Of a stretch of DNA of 64,000 nucleotides, positions 34,788 through 47,067 are shown piece after piece. The stretch's first letter is position 1, and every line of letters begins with the position of its first letter. A program made the translations under genes and the position numbers. The notes beneath the pieces are model-generated. The model was not told the origin of the DNA. It was given only the letters and a program-made list of their open reading frames with translations, and ran no database searches. The stretch comes from Paramecium sonneborni (Eukaryota; Ciliophora; Oligohymenophorea; Peniculida; Parameciidae): contig CAJJDN010000058.1 in NCBI GenBank assembly GCA_905182985.1, positions 342,039 through 406,038 of the forward strand, written 5' to 3'.

Positions 34788-37397
34788 ATGAGTAAATAGA
34801 AGTAAACTGATAATAAAACTAATGAATAATTTATTAGTGATTTGCGGTCTCTTTTTGAAGTCACTAGCAATAGACATAAATAAGATAAAGATTTCTTAAA
34901 AAAATTTACATCCCTCATTAAAAAAGAAAAACTTAATGAAAAAAAAAATGTCGTAAATGAATTGCTTAATCTGTTTAAATTGGCATCCAATTCTAAAACT
35001 CTCTATTTCAATACTATTGTTGATGCCCTCTTACTTTTATAAACAAAAGACATCAATATTAATTTTGTTTTGGCTGAAGCAATAAAAGGTTCATGTTAAA
35101 TTGATAAAAAATCAAAAGAAAATTAAGATAATGAAGAAATCAAACTTTTTTGCTTTTAAAAATTAGAAATCTAACATTCAGAATCTTAATTCAATCTAAC
35201 CAAAGTATTAGTCTTTATGGAAAGACTCTTAAAAATTATTTCCACTAAAACAAAAGAAGAAACTAAAAAAATATTTTTATTTATGACCTCTATTTAAGAT
35301 ATCTTAAGTTAATAATTATAACTATAAAGCTTGATTTGTATACTCATACTTAAGATTGTATTAACTTTCAAAAAAGAATTAACGATATAAAAATCTGATA
35401 TGAAAGTCTTATATTATTTAATTGATGAATAAAGCATTCATTTAGTTTTCAAAAACATTCTTACCATTTCAAAAACAACATGTATTTATTGCTTAATTAT
35501 TTTAGATGCTCATAAATATTATCATTACATTTTTAAAAGTTGCTTCACTTTATTATGTGAAATTTGTATCAAAAATAAAATGGCTGTCTACTTTTAAGCA
35601 TTTCTTTGTAGTCCATTAAGTCAAGCTCCTCTAAAAAGTATTTTTAACATCATTTAAGAATTCAACTTTAAATTCTTCTCCGACCTTAAAGATTTGGTAA
35701 TAATTTCATAAGTAACATAAGCCGTATCTATTCGAAAAACCTAGATTCTTTATAGATTATCTACCAACTAACTTTTTATTAGGATTGATTAATAGAAATC
35801 CAGGTAATTGGATGAGTGTTTAAAATTTCATACAAAATCACATTCAAATTGATGATAAATATTTAAATTTCACTATTGCCAATTTAGCTTAAAGGTAATC
35901 TAAAATTGTAGATCCAGGTTGCATCTTTTAATCAATTAAACTGTATATTTTTAAATCAAAAATTTTAGGAAAAAATAAAATATTTCATAAATTGATTAAT
36001 TATTAATTGAATCAATCTAATAACAATAAGATGTTGGAGATTACAATACATATATTTATTGTTAATTGCATTTATTAGTATATTTAAATTCTTATGATCT
36101 AACAAGCAATTATTTCAATAAAACTTAAATTTCTTGTGATTCAAGATTTTTCAAGAGATTATTCTTATTGAAATTAGAAGATAAAATGTAGTAAATTAAT
36201 TATTGATTTTTAGCTATAAATATTAAGAAATTACAAAATTATAGAAACCAAGACAAGGGACTAATTAATACTTTACCTTTTAAATCAATAAATAACTTAA
36301 GTAATTGAAATACCCAATTGCTTAAAGTTAAATAAAATCTATTTATTCGGATATTAAATAAATGCTTAATATCAATTATCATTTCTAATTTCCTTTTATT
36401 TCAAAATTTTCCTCATATATAAAAGTTCTTTTTAAAGATTTAACCTAGCAATTCTTAAATAATAATTTATTCCCATTTGATTATCAATAATACTTTGGCT
36501 TAAGTATGTATTTCATCTTAATATAGTTATGATATTGAGTTCATATTCAAAATAGGCTTTCTAAGCATTTATATTTTCAATTTTAAACTCCTTATTAATA
36601 ATGAAGAAGCCTCATGTTGTAAAATAGGAATTAACATAATTTTAATTATCTGCTTTAGAAGAAGTAGGAGTGATGTTTGATGATTTGAAAATTGAAGATT
36701 CAATATTTTAACAAATGATAATTGCATCAATTAATTTTTTTACTACTTTTGATATAAAAAAGAATTCAAAATTAAATTAATTAACTCAAATTTTAGAGAG
36801 ATTAAAGATTTACTTAAGATTGAATTGGAAAAGTGAATAAGGTGTATTAAAATAATACAAATCCTTAATGTTAATGGCATTAGATAGATTCTTAATGATG
36901 AATGGATTAGGGTAATTAAAAATAATAATTAGGGCATAATCTTTATAAAGTAATTAGAGTAAATTTTTAAGATTTTTTAACACTTATTTAGTAAACAACA
37001 TAGATTTCATTGAAGTTTTGATAAAATTAACTCAACATATTAAGATTTAAGAGGTGTCAAAATATTTAGAATTTTTAGGAGAGTGTTATTTGGGAAGTCT
37101 TACAATTCATAAATAAAATAGAAGTCTAAAATTTGAATTATGTACCTAAGTATAAAAAGATCATTATAATAGATTTTGTATCACCATAGATAAGATGCAT
37201 TAATTAATTTGGAATAAAATATAAAGGATCCTAACAAACTTTATGAATTACTTTATTTATTTTAGAGAGAGAAAAGATAACCAAATTTAGAATCAAATGG
37301 AAAATATTAATGTAGAAAGAAATTAGTCTATTTGTTCATGAAAGAGTCTTAGTTTACAAAGGAATATTATAATTGTTTATTGAAATTATTAAAATGA
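34788..37397 (+). CDS. Large helical-repeat-like unknown protein, ~830 aa
   Basis: I do not recognise this gene. ATG 34788 to TGA 37395-37397 with five small introns (first 35697-35721; a 20-nt one near 36130 is the least certain). Together they give a length divisible by three. The sequence is almost entirely alternating amphipathic helices with a HEAT/ARM-like feel. A conspicuous segment is LFEKPRFFIDYLPTNFLLGL, and the last ~40 residues are basic (CRKKLVYLFMKE). Its final TGA overlaps the ATG of the MARCH-type ligase gene (ATGA, 37394-37397). It may therefore be a partner of, or in another transcript fused to, that ligase. Confidence 0.6.
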
Positions 37398-37907
37398 AAA
37401 AAAAATAAAAGCATATATGTTGGATCTGCTACTAAACAAACAGTCACAAACAATTTAAACCTTGTAATTGCAAAGGATCTTTGTCATACATTCACAGAAG
37501 ATGTTTGAATGAATGGGCAACAAAGTAGTACCATCAAAACAATTAGATAATAAAATGTCCTAATTGCAAATATGAATATTTATTTGCAATAAAAGAGTGC
37601 TATAAAGTAAACCTAAAGGTTATTTAAGTTGCGCAATTTTTCAACTTGGCAATTTTGTGATTCAATAGAAAAAATAGTCTTAATTTGTATGACACTAAGT
37701 TTAATAGTAATTTCTGGACTTGATTTTATGTCAGTTTCTGATTATTTACAAGTTGATGAAACTGATAAATAAGAAGTTACAATGTTTAAATGGGTGAATA
37801 GAGTTCATTTTGGTACAGTATTAATTATACTCTGTTCTGCAACATTTAATATAATATAAATGGCTGTGAGTAAAACTGAATTAGAAATTTTGGATATAAG
37901 AAATTGA
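37394..37907 (+). CDS. MARCH-type (RING-CH) membrane E3 ubiquitin ligase
   Basis: This 163-residue protein has a C4HC3 RING-CH finger at its N-terminus: CWIC, then CNCKGSLSYIHRRCLNEW, then KCPNC. This is the arrangement of MARCH ligases, in which the finger recruits an E2 and the membrane part selects substrates. After a 22-nt intron (37607-37628, AAG end) come two hydrophobic segments, IVLICMTLSLIVISGL and FGTVLIILCSATFNII, both likely membrane spans. The length is short but normal for minimal MARCH proteins. The start ATG overlaps the upstream stop. Confidence 0.85.
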
Positions 37908-38038
37908 TAAATCTACTATTATTTTTATTGTTTATATAGATTGATTAATAATACAAAAGTAATTAATTGTTAAATCATTAATAAAAAAAGTTTTTAGACA
38001 ATTATTATTTAATTTGAGAAAATATTAAATAAATTACA

Positions 38039-39460
38039 TCAATTCAATATAATGGAACCAACAATTTTATAATTATTTAATTCAACATCTTCATCTAAAA
38101 TCTTATTATTTTCTTAAGGTCCATCATCTTTAATTTCATCTATTTAACTTACACTTGTCTATTTTTCTTCTTAATTCTTTATTTCTGGTTCTTAATTTAA
38201 TTATTTTGATGATGAGTAAAAGTAAATATGATTTCCTAATTCATCCAATTTTTCTAATTTTTCTTAGTGTTCTTCTCTTTTTAAAATTGTACTAGTACAA
38301 TAAGGTTCTTTTGTTAGAAGCTTATATTGATCAAATTATTCAAGACCTATAAATTATTCTGATGTTGATATATTTTAAGTTTTATCATAATTCAATGATA
38401 AACAAAAAGTATTTTAATTTTGTTCTTGTTTTTCTGGATGTAACCAAGGATGCAAAATAAATTCTAAAATTTATTATTTTGAAACCTGATGAAGATAATC
38501 TTTTTTCTGGTTCTTTTCTTAATAATCTTTTTAATAAATCTTATTGCAACTAATCCAAAGATTCAAATTGGGCAGTATTTTCAACATTATAATTAGGATC
38601 ACAGATTAATTCAATTGTATCCATGATTTAATCATTTTAAAATGGTAATTATTGACAAAACAATTAATAAACTATAACTCCTATAGACCATATATCAACT
38701 ACATTAGTATTTATGTTTACCTTTTTAATTATAACCACCTCCAGCAAAGATTTCAGGTGCTTAATAAAATAATGAACCTGTTCTTGTCCACATTTCAATA
38801 TTCAATGTAGAATTTCTTGTTTTTGTGACAAATTTTTTTGATACTCCAAAATCTATTATTTTGATTTTTGCATCATCATCAGTCAATTACACTAAGATAT
38901 TGTCTGGTTTAAGATCTCTATGACAAATGCATTTATTATGAATTTTATCGATTGATTTGGCTAATTCTAATATCAGTAATTGTTGCTATTTTATTGATGG
39001 TTATTTTTTAGATTAAAGCAATTTATATAAAGAAGGATAAGGACATAATTCCATTACAAGATGAATTTCTTCTTTTGTAACATTAATGAATAAATCTATA
39101 GCTTTGATCACACATTCTAAATCATTAAGTTGTCTATTGATCTTAAATGTTTTCTTTATTGTACTAATTATTTCAGGATCACCAGTGCGAAATATTTTTA
39201 CTGCATATTGAATTTTATTACCATCTTATTTATTATAACATATTTTGACAATCCCATGTGCTCCCTAACCTATTATACTTAATTCCATTACCAAGACTCT
39301 TATTCTTATAACAATAAATTTCATCAAAATTTTTGTATAAAGTAACAGAAGGTATTTCATTTATTTGAATATTCTCATTGGATTAAAATTGATACTTTTT
39401 ACCCTTAAATAAAGTTTATTTGAGAGTAAGTCTAATTTAATTTGCATGAAAGGTTCTCAT
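38039..39460 (-). CDS. CAMK-like Ser/Thr protein kinase
   Basis: This is a 451-residue kinase. After ~75 N-terminal residues come the glycine loop (spanned by the first intron, reading LGQGAHGIVKI), the lysine in YAVKIF, the catalytic loop CHRDLKPDNI, IIDFGVSKKF, and FYQAPEIF with VDIWSIGVIVYQL. The C-lobe ends with a typical RLSSSEFILHPWLH segment. The C-terminal ~100 residues are acidic and Gln-rich. Three 22-nt introns are required, the first at 39270-39291. All catalytic residues are present, so activity is expected. It is convergent with the MARCH gene, 131 bp apart. Confidence 0.87.
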
Positions 39461-39552
39461 TAATTATAAAATATTTAGATAGCAAATAATTAAATTATTA
39501 CAATTTGTGAAAGAGAGAAATTATAAATTTTGAATATATCATTTAGGGACCT

Positions 39553-40254
39553 TCATTAATTAATTTGAATTAATTGATTTTATTATTACTTAGTTAATTA
39601 ATTAGTTTGCTTAAGCTTATCTAAGGCAGTAACAATTTTTGTTTCAATAGTTTAATTTATCTCTTCATCAATTTAATTAAGCTTTGTAATTATATCTTTC
39701 ATCTTTTCTTCTGAAAATTGAGGTTCCTCTTCATCTGAAACTTCATCTGTTGATCTATTTTCAAATTAAAAGTCTTGCCATTCATTACTATTAAATGTTT
39801 TATCATTATTTTCAAGTTGCTATTCTATTTATTCAACTTGATCATTAATGTTAGAAGGTGGATTTGTAAAATCAAGTCCTTTAGTATAAGGCACTGTATC
39901 TAATTTCAATTATTTTAAACGAGAATGATAGACATTACATGAAATTTGATTCAATATTTTTGTATTGTTCAAATATCTACAATATTTAACCTAATTGTAT
40001 ACTTAATAGCATCAATAGCAGAATTTACTTCATCATATTCAATAAACACTTTGGTTAACAATTAGCCTCTCTCAAATATTAATATCTATGTTATTAAATA
40101 TCATCTATAATAATACTTTCGATATTGAACCATGCTTGGAGAAAATCTTAAGCAATGATTAGTTATTGATTTATATATTATTTTGTGTAGTCTTAAGACA
40201 AACCAAAGCAACTCTAGTTGGTGTTGGATCTCTCTTTTTTTTCCTTTAAGACAT
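39553..40254 (-). CDS. PTB/hnRNP L-like RRM protein
   Basis: This is a 214-residue protein with one RRM of the polypyrimidine-tract-binding type. A beta1-like strand (RVALVCL) is followed by LLKIFSKHGSISKILIF, KVFIEYDEVNSAIDAI and the PTB-style extension with a C-terminal SRLKQLKL segment, which matches the family pattern FSKLTSLNVKY before a downstream PP. The C-terminal ~100 residues are acidic and coiled. Introns of 31 and 26 nt are required. It probably binds RNA in splicing or mRNA control. The start codon is 18 bp from the divergent BEACH gene. Confidence 0.78.
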
Positions 40255-40272
40255 TATATAATAAATTAATTA

Positions 40273-42503
40273 ATGTTTTTCTCACTCTCTTCCATACGAA
40301 AGCCTAAATAGGAATTCAATTTGTTACATTTAGAAACTCAAGAATACTACTTTCTATCACTTAAAGTTTCACTTCATAATAACAATGAGTATAAATCTTG
40401 AAATAGCAATAGAATTCGTGGTAAATTACACATTTGTTCCCGTTCTTTAGTCTTTTAGCCAAACTAACCAAAATTGCCAATGATTAAAATGAAATACTCA
40501 AATAACCTTATTATGAAGATTTTACGTAACATTGATACAAAAACCATGAATTAAATTATGTAAATCAAATGGACTCCTTCTCTATTAATGGAAGATATTG
40601 ATGCTTTAGATATTAACTAATTGTTTCAACATTTTAAAAGAGATAAAAATAATGAATTATTAGATAGGCTTTATAAAGTTTAATCTAGAACTGCCAATAC
40701 ACAATTTACTATTATGTTTCTAAGAGTTGATAAACTGTTTGTTATTAATAGAAATCCTATTAGTCCCTACATCACTGAAACTGTAAACTAATTTCATTAT
40801 AATGTAGTGTGATGAAAATATTGTATTTTCAATTTCATAATCAAATTCAAAATAAAATATTATCAGATTTCTTAAACTTTATTAAGGACTTACTCAAGCT
40901 GAAGATGAAAACTCATTTATTGGTACTATCATCAATACAACTTTAAATGAAGCTATGAATGAACATAGAGCATAATCATCTTAATAAGGACTTAAAATTG
41001 AAATTGCTGTTAAATGTAAATTAATTAAACCGGAAGGAAATATATATGGATTATTTTCTATTTAAAGAGATGAAGGTATTAAATACATACCATTAATCAA
41101 TTCACCTAAAGGTAAAATATTAATGTGGTAATTGACTGATATTAAATTCTTTTTAAAGTATCGTTATATGTTTAAATATATCGGTTTAGAAATCTGGTTC
41201 TTTAATAAAAAACGAAGTGTTTTACTTGTCTTTGAAGATACATAATAACTTGAAACTGTTTATAAATATCTTATAAGAAAAACTACAAAAAATTAAATCG
41301 CTTCTATCACTATAGATAAATTGACTGAACTATGGGTTAATGGAGAATTAAGTAATTTTGATTATTTAATGTCTTTAAATACTTTCTCCAGCAGAAGCTA
41401 TTGTGATCTATCTGCTTATCCTGTATTTCCATGGATTATTGCAGAATATACAGATAAGAATTTTGATTTAACATCTCCAGAATTTTTTAGAGATTTGTCT
41501 CGTCCTGTTGGTGCTTTAAATAAACATAGATTACAAAAATACAAATAGTCATATTAAGATTAATTGAAAAATCAAAAAAATAATAATGAAGTGATTCCTT
41601 ATATATATCCAACTCATTATTCTAGTCCTGGTACAGTTGTTTATTATTTAATAAGAAAAATACCAGAATTTGTTATTAAACTTTAAAATGGTGTATTTGG
41701 ACCAACCGATCGCATTTTTAGAGGTATTGATAGTACATGGTATACAACCTTAAATTTACATGCTGATTCTAAAGAATTAATACCTGAATTTTATTCACTT
41801 GATCCAGATTTCTTAATAAATTGTGATAAATTAGAATTGGGAATGACTTAAGAAGGTGAAATTATAGATGATGCTATAATACCACCTTGGGCTACTTCTA
41901 TGACTGATTTTCTATTGAAAATGAGAATAGCCTTAGAAAGTGATTATGTAAGTACTTAACTTCCTAAATGGATCGATTTAATATTTGGTTTCAAAACTAG
42001 AGGAGATGAAGCTGTTAAATAAGATAATTTATTCTATCCATATACTTATGCTGAAAATATTAACTGGAATTAATGCAGAACATCCATTGAAAAATAGGCT
42101 TTAGAAACCTAAGTAGCTGAATTTGGTTAAGTACCAATATAGTTATTTAATTCATATCATCCTACTAGGAAACTTAAAATATAACCCTCTTTAAAATAAT
42201 AATGTTTACAATCTTCAAGTCAAAGGAATATATAATTAACAGACATATAATAAGAATCTTCAAATAAAGATTATGTTACATGTTTGTAAAACTAAGTATC
42301 CTCCCTATAATGGGAAAACGAAAAGCTGAAATTTAATTTAGATACAATTAAATAAGAATTATAATTATAAAAAATTGAGACATTCAATTCATAATATGAC
42401 TAAGTATATAAATGATTTAATATTTTTAATTTAGGAAGAAATCGATAAAAAAGGCCAGGATTTGATGAGTGATGATAGCATATACCAAGAAATCAAGATA
42501 TGA
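40273..42503 (+). CDS. BEACH-domain protein (NSMAF/FAN-like) without WD40 repeats
   Basis: This is a 716-residue protein. The N-terminus matches FAN (FNLLHLETQEYYF, RGKLHICSRSLVFQP). After the PH-like segment comes the BEACH core: LWVNGELSNFDYLMSLN, YCDLSAYPVFPWI, FRDLSRPVGALNKHR, YSSPGTVVYYLIR, DRIFRGIDSTW, SKELIPEFYSLD, PPWA, and LPKWIDLIFGFKTRGDEA. BEACH proteins act in membrane trafficking and signalling. Unlike animal FAN, no WD40 repeats follow; instead a ~150-residue coiled tail ends at TGA 42501. Introns: 40389-40412, 40783-40807, 42404-42434. Its start is 18 bp from the divergent RRM gene. Confidence 0.9.
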
Positions 42504-42583
42504 TTATTTATTTTTTAAGATATTTAACTAAATTTTATAATGTTGTATTATAATTATATTTTTTCTGATAAATTTGTTAAATA

Positions 42584-44137
42584 ATGTTTCCAATCGATCT
42601 TGCCAAACTAGCCACCTTATAGTCTAAGGTAAAATTAACACTAATACTACATTATTTATGATAATCTACGATATATTTATACTTAAATACTTAATATTTA
42701 TGTTAGAGATTAGAATCAGACTTCAAGGTACTAGGGAGGATAGGAAAGGGTGGATTCTCTAAGGTTTATAAGGTGAGCAACTTATTAGATAAGAACACTT
42801 ATGCTTTGAAAAAAGTAAATTGTGTTTATATATTTTTTTAGATTGAACTCAAAGCTAAGGACATTAAAGATAGCCTTGAAAAAAATATTGAGAGAGCATA
42901 AAGAGGTATATTATTTTAATCAATAAGTTCCTTAGAAGCCAAATATTTAGCCCGTCTATCCCATCCCAAAATTATTAGATATTTCAATTCTTGGGTTGAA
43001 GTTATGTAGAACAAAATAGATTAGAATAAGATTATGAGAAAATAAGAATAGGATTAAAATGATTTCGTTATTGAACGAAATAATTTTAGTTTTTATGATT
43101 CGTAATCTAATTCAAAGAATGATCTTGAAAATTTGATTATGTTTAAAGATACTTAAAATGAATAAATAAGTTATTCAGAATAAGAAAATGAAGTTTAAAC
43201 AAAATCTAGAGTGAACAGAAAAAAGTAAAATCATAATTCTTAGAATAAAAAATCAACTAGTTAAGATGAGAAAAAATTAGAGTTTGATAAAATCATATTT
43301 TACATTTAAACTGAGTTTTGTTAATAGACACTTGAAAATTATTTACAATAAAGAAATAATGAATTACTGAAACTCAAAAAAAAAAATATTGAAAAATATT
43401 AACTTTAACTTTAAAATAATGAAAAAGAGGCTAAACTTATATTAGAATAAATAATAAAAGGATTAGATTATTTACATAATGAATGTAAATTAGTTCATCG
43501 AGATTTGAAACCAGGAAATATATTTATGAATAGTCCAGAAGATGTTAAAATAGGTGATTTTGGTTTAGTTACAAAATTAAAACAATTTTATGATTTTGAT
43601 GATCAAGATAATGATGATGAGATTTGTACAAAAATGTATGCTGCTCCAGAATAAATAACTTAAAATATAAATAAAGCTTTTTATGATTAAAAAAGTGATA
43701 TTTATGCATTAGGATTAATAATTTTGTTATTGTTTCATCCAATATCTACATCTATGGAAATGATTAAAGTAATTAATGATGCCAGAAAAGGAATTTTACC
43801 ATCTACACTTAGGGATAGACATAATAAAATAGCTGAAACAATATTAGAATGTTTAAATCATGATCCTAAACAAAGACCAAATATTAATGAGATATCATTT
43901 TAAGACTCATCAAATTCTTTGTCTTCATCAAAAAAGAGCAGCAATGAATTTAGTAGTGAATCAACTGATTATTTTATTAAAAATATTGGTATTTGTTATG
44001 TACAATTTGAGGATGAAGAAATTTAAGAGAAGTAATAATTTATATTATTTTAGATATTTGATTTTTAATAATAGATAAATTTAGATTTTTAAAAATTAGA
44101 AAAGTTTAAAGGCTTAAATGATTTACAATCTTAATGA
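42584..44137 (+). CDS. eIF2alpha-kinase-like (PEK/GCN2-type) protein kinase
   Basis: This is a ~472-residue kinase. It has a glycine loop [14 protein letters not shown] and YALKK; the N-lobe continues as [15 protein letters not shown], followed by a long polar insert of ~130 residues, as in the GCN2/PEK/HRI family. Then come [42 protein letters not shown] and KQRPNINEI. This layout, and the family-typical FHP..TSMEM segment, indicate phosphorylation of eIF2alpha or a close paralogue function. No RWD or HisRS domain is present. Introns: 42629-42706 (78 nt, unusually long), 42815-42841 (27 nt), 42906-42935 (30 nt). The catalytic residues look intact. Confidence 0.78.
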
Positions 44138-44758
44138 GTGCAATATATCTTTTATTGATAATAAGATTGATATTTAACACAGTCAATTAGAAAACTTTTC
44201 TTTCACAACTACACATAGTTAGTTATAAGATATTTATGATCAATTATGTGAACTAACTTAATCATTCAATTGATTATTATAAATATATTTATATTTATAA
44301 ATATAAATAAAGCCTATTCAAAATTAATTTTTTTAAATTAGTAAATAAATTCATTTTATTTAATTATTATTTTTCTCCAAACTCTATTTTCTAAACTATC
44401 TCTTCAATAAAATGATTAGTTATTTTGCCATGATTATTTTTCCTGCATTAATCTATATCTAAGTAGTTATTTTTATCGCTAAAAGTTATTTTTTAATGGT
44501 AAAAACAACTATTTATTTTAAATTACTATTTAAACTTCTTAAATTGTAATAATTTTAGAACTATTTTTTTTTAATTCTATCAAAGGTGGCTTAATTATTC
44601 TACTAAAATATTAAAATTGATAATAACTTCATTGTTTCTAAAGCGATTGATTTTGCATTTTTTAATTTCTAAAAGGTGATTTCTAAAGTAGGGTTTTTTA
44701 AAATTTGAATAGCTTTACGAATTGTTTTTAATCAATAACTGAAAATAAAGATTAGAAA
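44138..44758. other. Long stretch without a confident gene
   Basis: This lies after the eIF2alpha-kinase-like gene. One 98-codon plus-strand frame (44412-44708) encodes a strongly hydrophobic, Phe/Ile-rich peptide that could be a small membrane protein. It lacks family resemblance, and its codons are what an AT-rich non-coding region would give. No other convincing frame or RNA element was seen. Confidence 0.4.
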
Positions 44759-46482
44759 ATGAATATTTTTCAATTTTTCACTAGTTAAGAGAAATATTAT
44801 TTGCTTAATATTGTAAAAGGACCATTTCTTATCTTAAATTTAATCCTTTATTATGTATGAATGTAGAAAATAAAAATTAATTTGAATTTAAGTTAATTTA
44901 ATTATATTCTTTTTTTTAAAAAAGGGAATATTAAATAGTCATTGGCTAAACAACAAAAATTTAATTAAAGAACTTAATAGAAAATTTCTAGAATACTTCA
45001 ATTTTTTCATTTTGACTATTTCATTAATAATTTTATTTACATACACTTTGGAGAAGAACAAATTGACTTTAACTCAATATAATTAGGTTGAGAAACTATT
45101 TATTATTTATAGATTGATCTTTTAAGAAATGACTAAGAAACACCAAGAAAGAGTTAGAACTTTTGTTTCCCAAATAAAATTTTTTTGAAGAAAATCAAGA
45201 TCAATTTATTTTAACTTATTCAGATTTTGATATTTCTAGTTCAATATAATTTTAAGATATGCATGCATAGATTTAAGAATTACCAAATAATAAATATATT
45301 AGTTACTTAATTATTGAAAAATTAATCGAGCAATTAATCGAACTCGAAAAATCAGGGTAAAAGTTTTATTCTATCAAGTGTTCATATTCCAATGTTGAAT
45401 CAGTCATATTTCTAAGTAGTAGATTAAACTGAAAAAATTGAAATTGCTCCTAATGCTAAAGTTGTTAAATACATACTTTGTAAATTTGGTTCTGAAAACT
45501 TAATTCCTAATTCTCTAGAATTGATTAGGAATTTAAATATACCTCCTTAAATAATAATTTAAATTCTAAATAATTAAGCATCTTAAATTTAATATAATGA
45601 AAATATGACTTTTTTTGCTTTAGGTGGCATGATTTATATTTCTTGTATGGAAAATATTTGTTTGATAACTAATAAAATTAGGAAATTTTATTATTTCGAT
45701 CATGTATTCTATAAGACAATATAAATTTTATTGATCCTCACATTTAAAATTTAATAATAGTTGCATAGTTGAACCAAACAAAAGACCTAAATTAATTTAG
45801 GTTAAAATAGATTTAAAAAAAATTTTTATTAAATTTTTGATTTTCAATTTTGAACATATAAGTATACACGATTTAATTGAGAAATTATTCAAAAATGATG
45901 AATAAAATACTGGAAGACTAATGGTCATGGAGTTTCTTTCAAAAATAAAATTTGTTTAAAAAGATATTTTAAGAAACAAAATTAATACTAAAATTAACTA
46001 CGCCCTATAATTATAATGTTAGAATTAGTTTGCTAAGAAAAAGAAAAATTAAAACAGGATTCAGAGGGAACTTATAAAATTGGGATGTATCTAATACAAA
46101 TGACGAAATAGTTGAATTTAAACTTTAATATTTAAATGATTATCCTGATATTTTAGATTAAATTGTAGCTGAGATGAAAAAGAAAGGATTAAATAATTAA
46201 ATATTCAATTAAATAGTAAATAGGTAATGGAATTAACTAGATAATATTATTTCTTAAGTGAGTAATAATAACCAAAATAACAAAAACATATCAGAAAGAA
46301 TTTTGTTAATATGTTTGCAAAAAATAAATACTGTTTTCATCTTTTCAGAATTATTAAAAAACTTTTATCCTATTAAAGAATTAATTAAAATAAATGCTAA
46401 TGATAGATACGATTTAATTTTTAAGATTATATTCGAAAATTAATAGATAAATTTGCATTAATAGATTATTTAAACATTATGA
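44759..46482 (+). pseudogene. Decayed or extremely divergent kinase-like locus
   Basis: Plus-strand fragments in shifting frames follow the order of a protein kinase: a glycine-loop remnant (YYLLNIVKGPF), a hinge-like region (DQFILTYSDFDISSS), a segment where the catalytic loop should be but without HRD (FYSIKCSYSNVE), a W-L-G-like remnant (FFALGGMIYISC) and a C-lobe remnant (CIVEPNKRP). DFG and the catalytic Asp are missing. A long open frame near 46100-46482 encodes a Lys/Asn-rich helical tail. At least two frame changes lack a standard short intron. It may be a pseudogene, or a real pseudokinase with introns I could not define. Confidence 0.4.
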
Positions 46483-47067
46483 ATTATTTCTAAAAAGATT
46501 TAATAAATATGTTGACATTATTTATTTAAAAAATATTTAAGAATTAATAATTCTACACCCTAACTGTGACTATTTAATTTATTATTACTTTTCACTTTTT
46601 AATTTTCTTTTCTAATTTTATAATTTGAAGTTTTACACAGTATTATTCTTGAGGTTTTAATAATTTTTATGTATAATTCAGAAAAATAATTAAATATTTT
46701 TTACAGAATTTTTGGTAGTTAAATATATAATTTAGAATTCAATTATGCTTAAAAAAGAACAAAATTTTTTTTAATTATAAAAATATTTGATCACCTATCA
46801 TATAATTTAAAATTAACTTAAAAAATGTTTATGCATAGCATTTTCTGACAATTAAACTTTACTGTAGTGATGATTAATATTAGAATAAGATTATAAAAAA
46901 AAAGCAATTTTGACATTAAAAAAAATATTAGATTATAATGAATAAATGCTAAAATAAAATTGAAACCAAGAAGATTAAGAGAAATATAGAAATATTATTT
47001 GTAAGAATATATATATATGAAATGTATAATTTAATATTAAGTTTATTTAATATAAATCTGTTTTACA
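46483..47067. other. AT-rich non-coding stretch, 585 bp
   Basis: This lies upstream of the ankyrin-kinase gene. It is very AT-rich with several A8-A9 runs. No frame in either strand shows coding-like composition beyond ~35 codons. It probably contains the kinase promoter and the 3' flank of the decayed kinase-like locus. Confidence 0.45.

Noticed and set aside
34788..37397. UBE4/Ufd2 or listerin homologue
   Set aside because: Only generic helical similarity; the RING-CH finger next door belongs to a MARCH-type protein with membrane spans.
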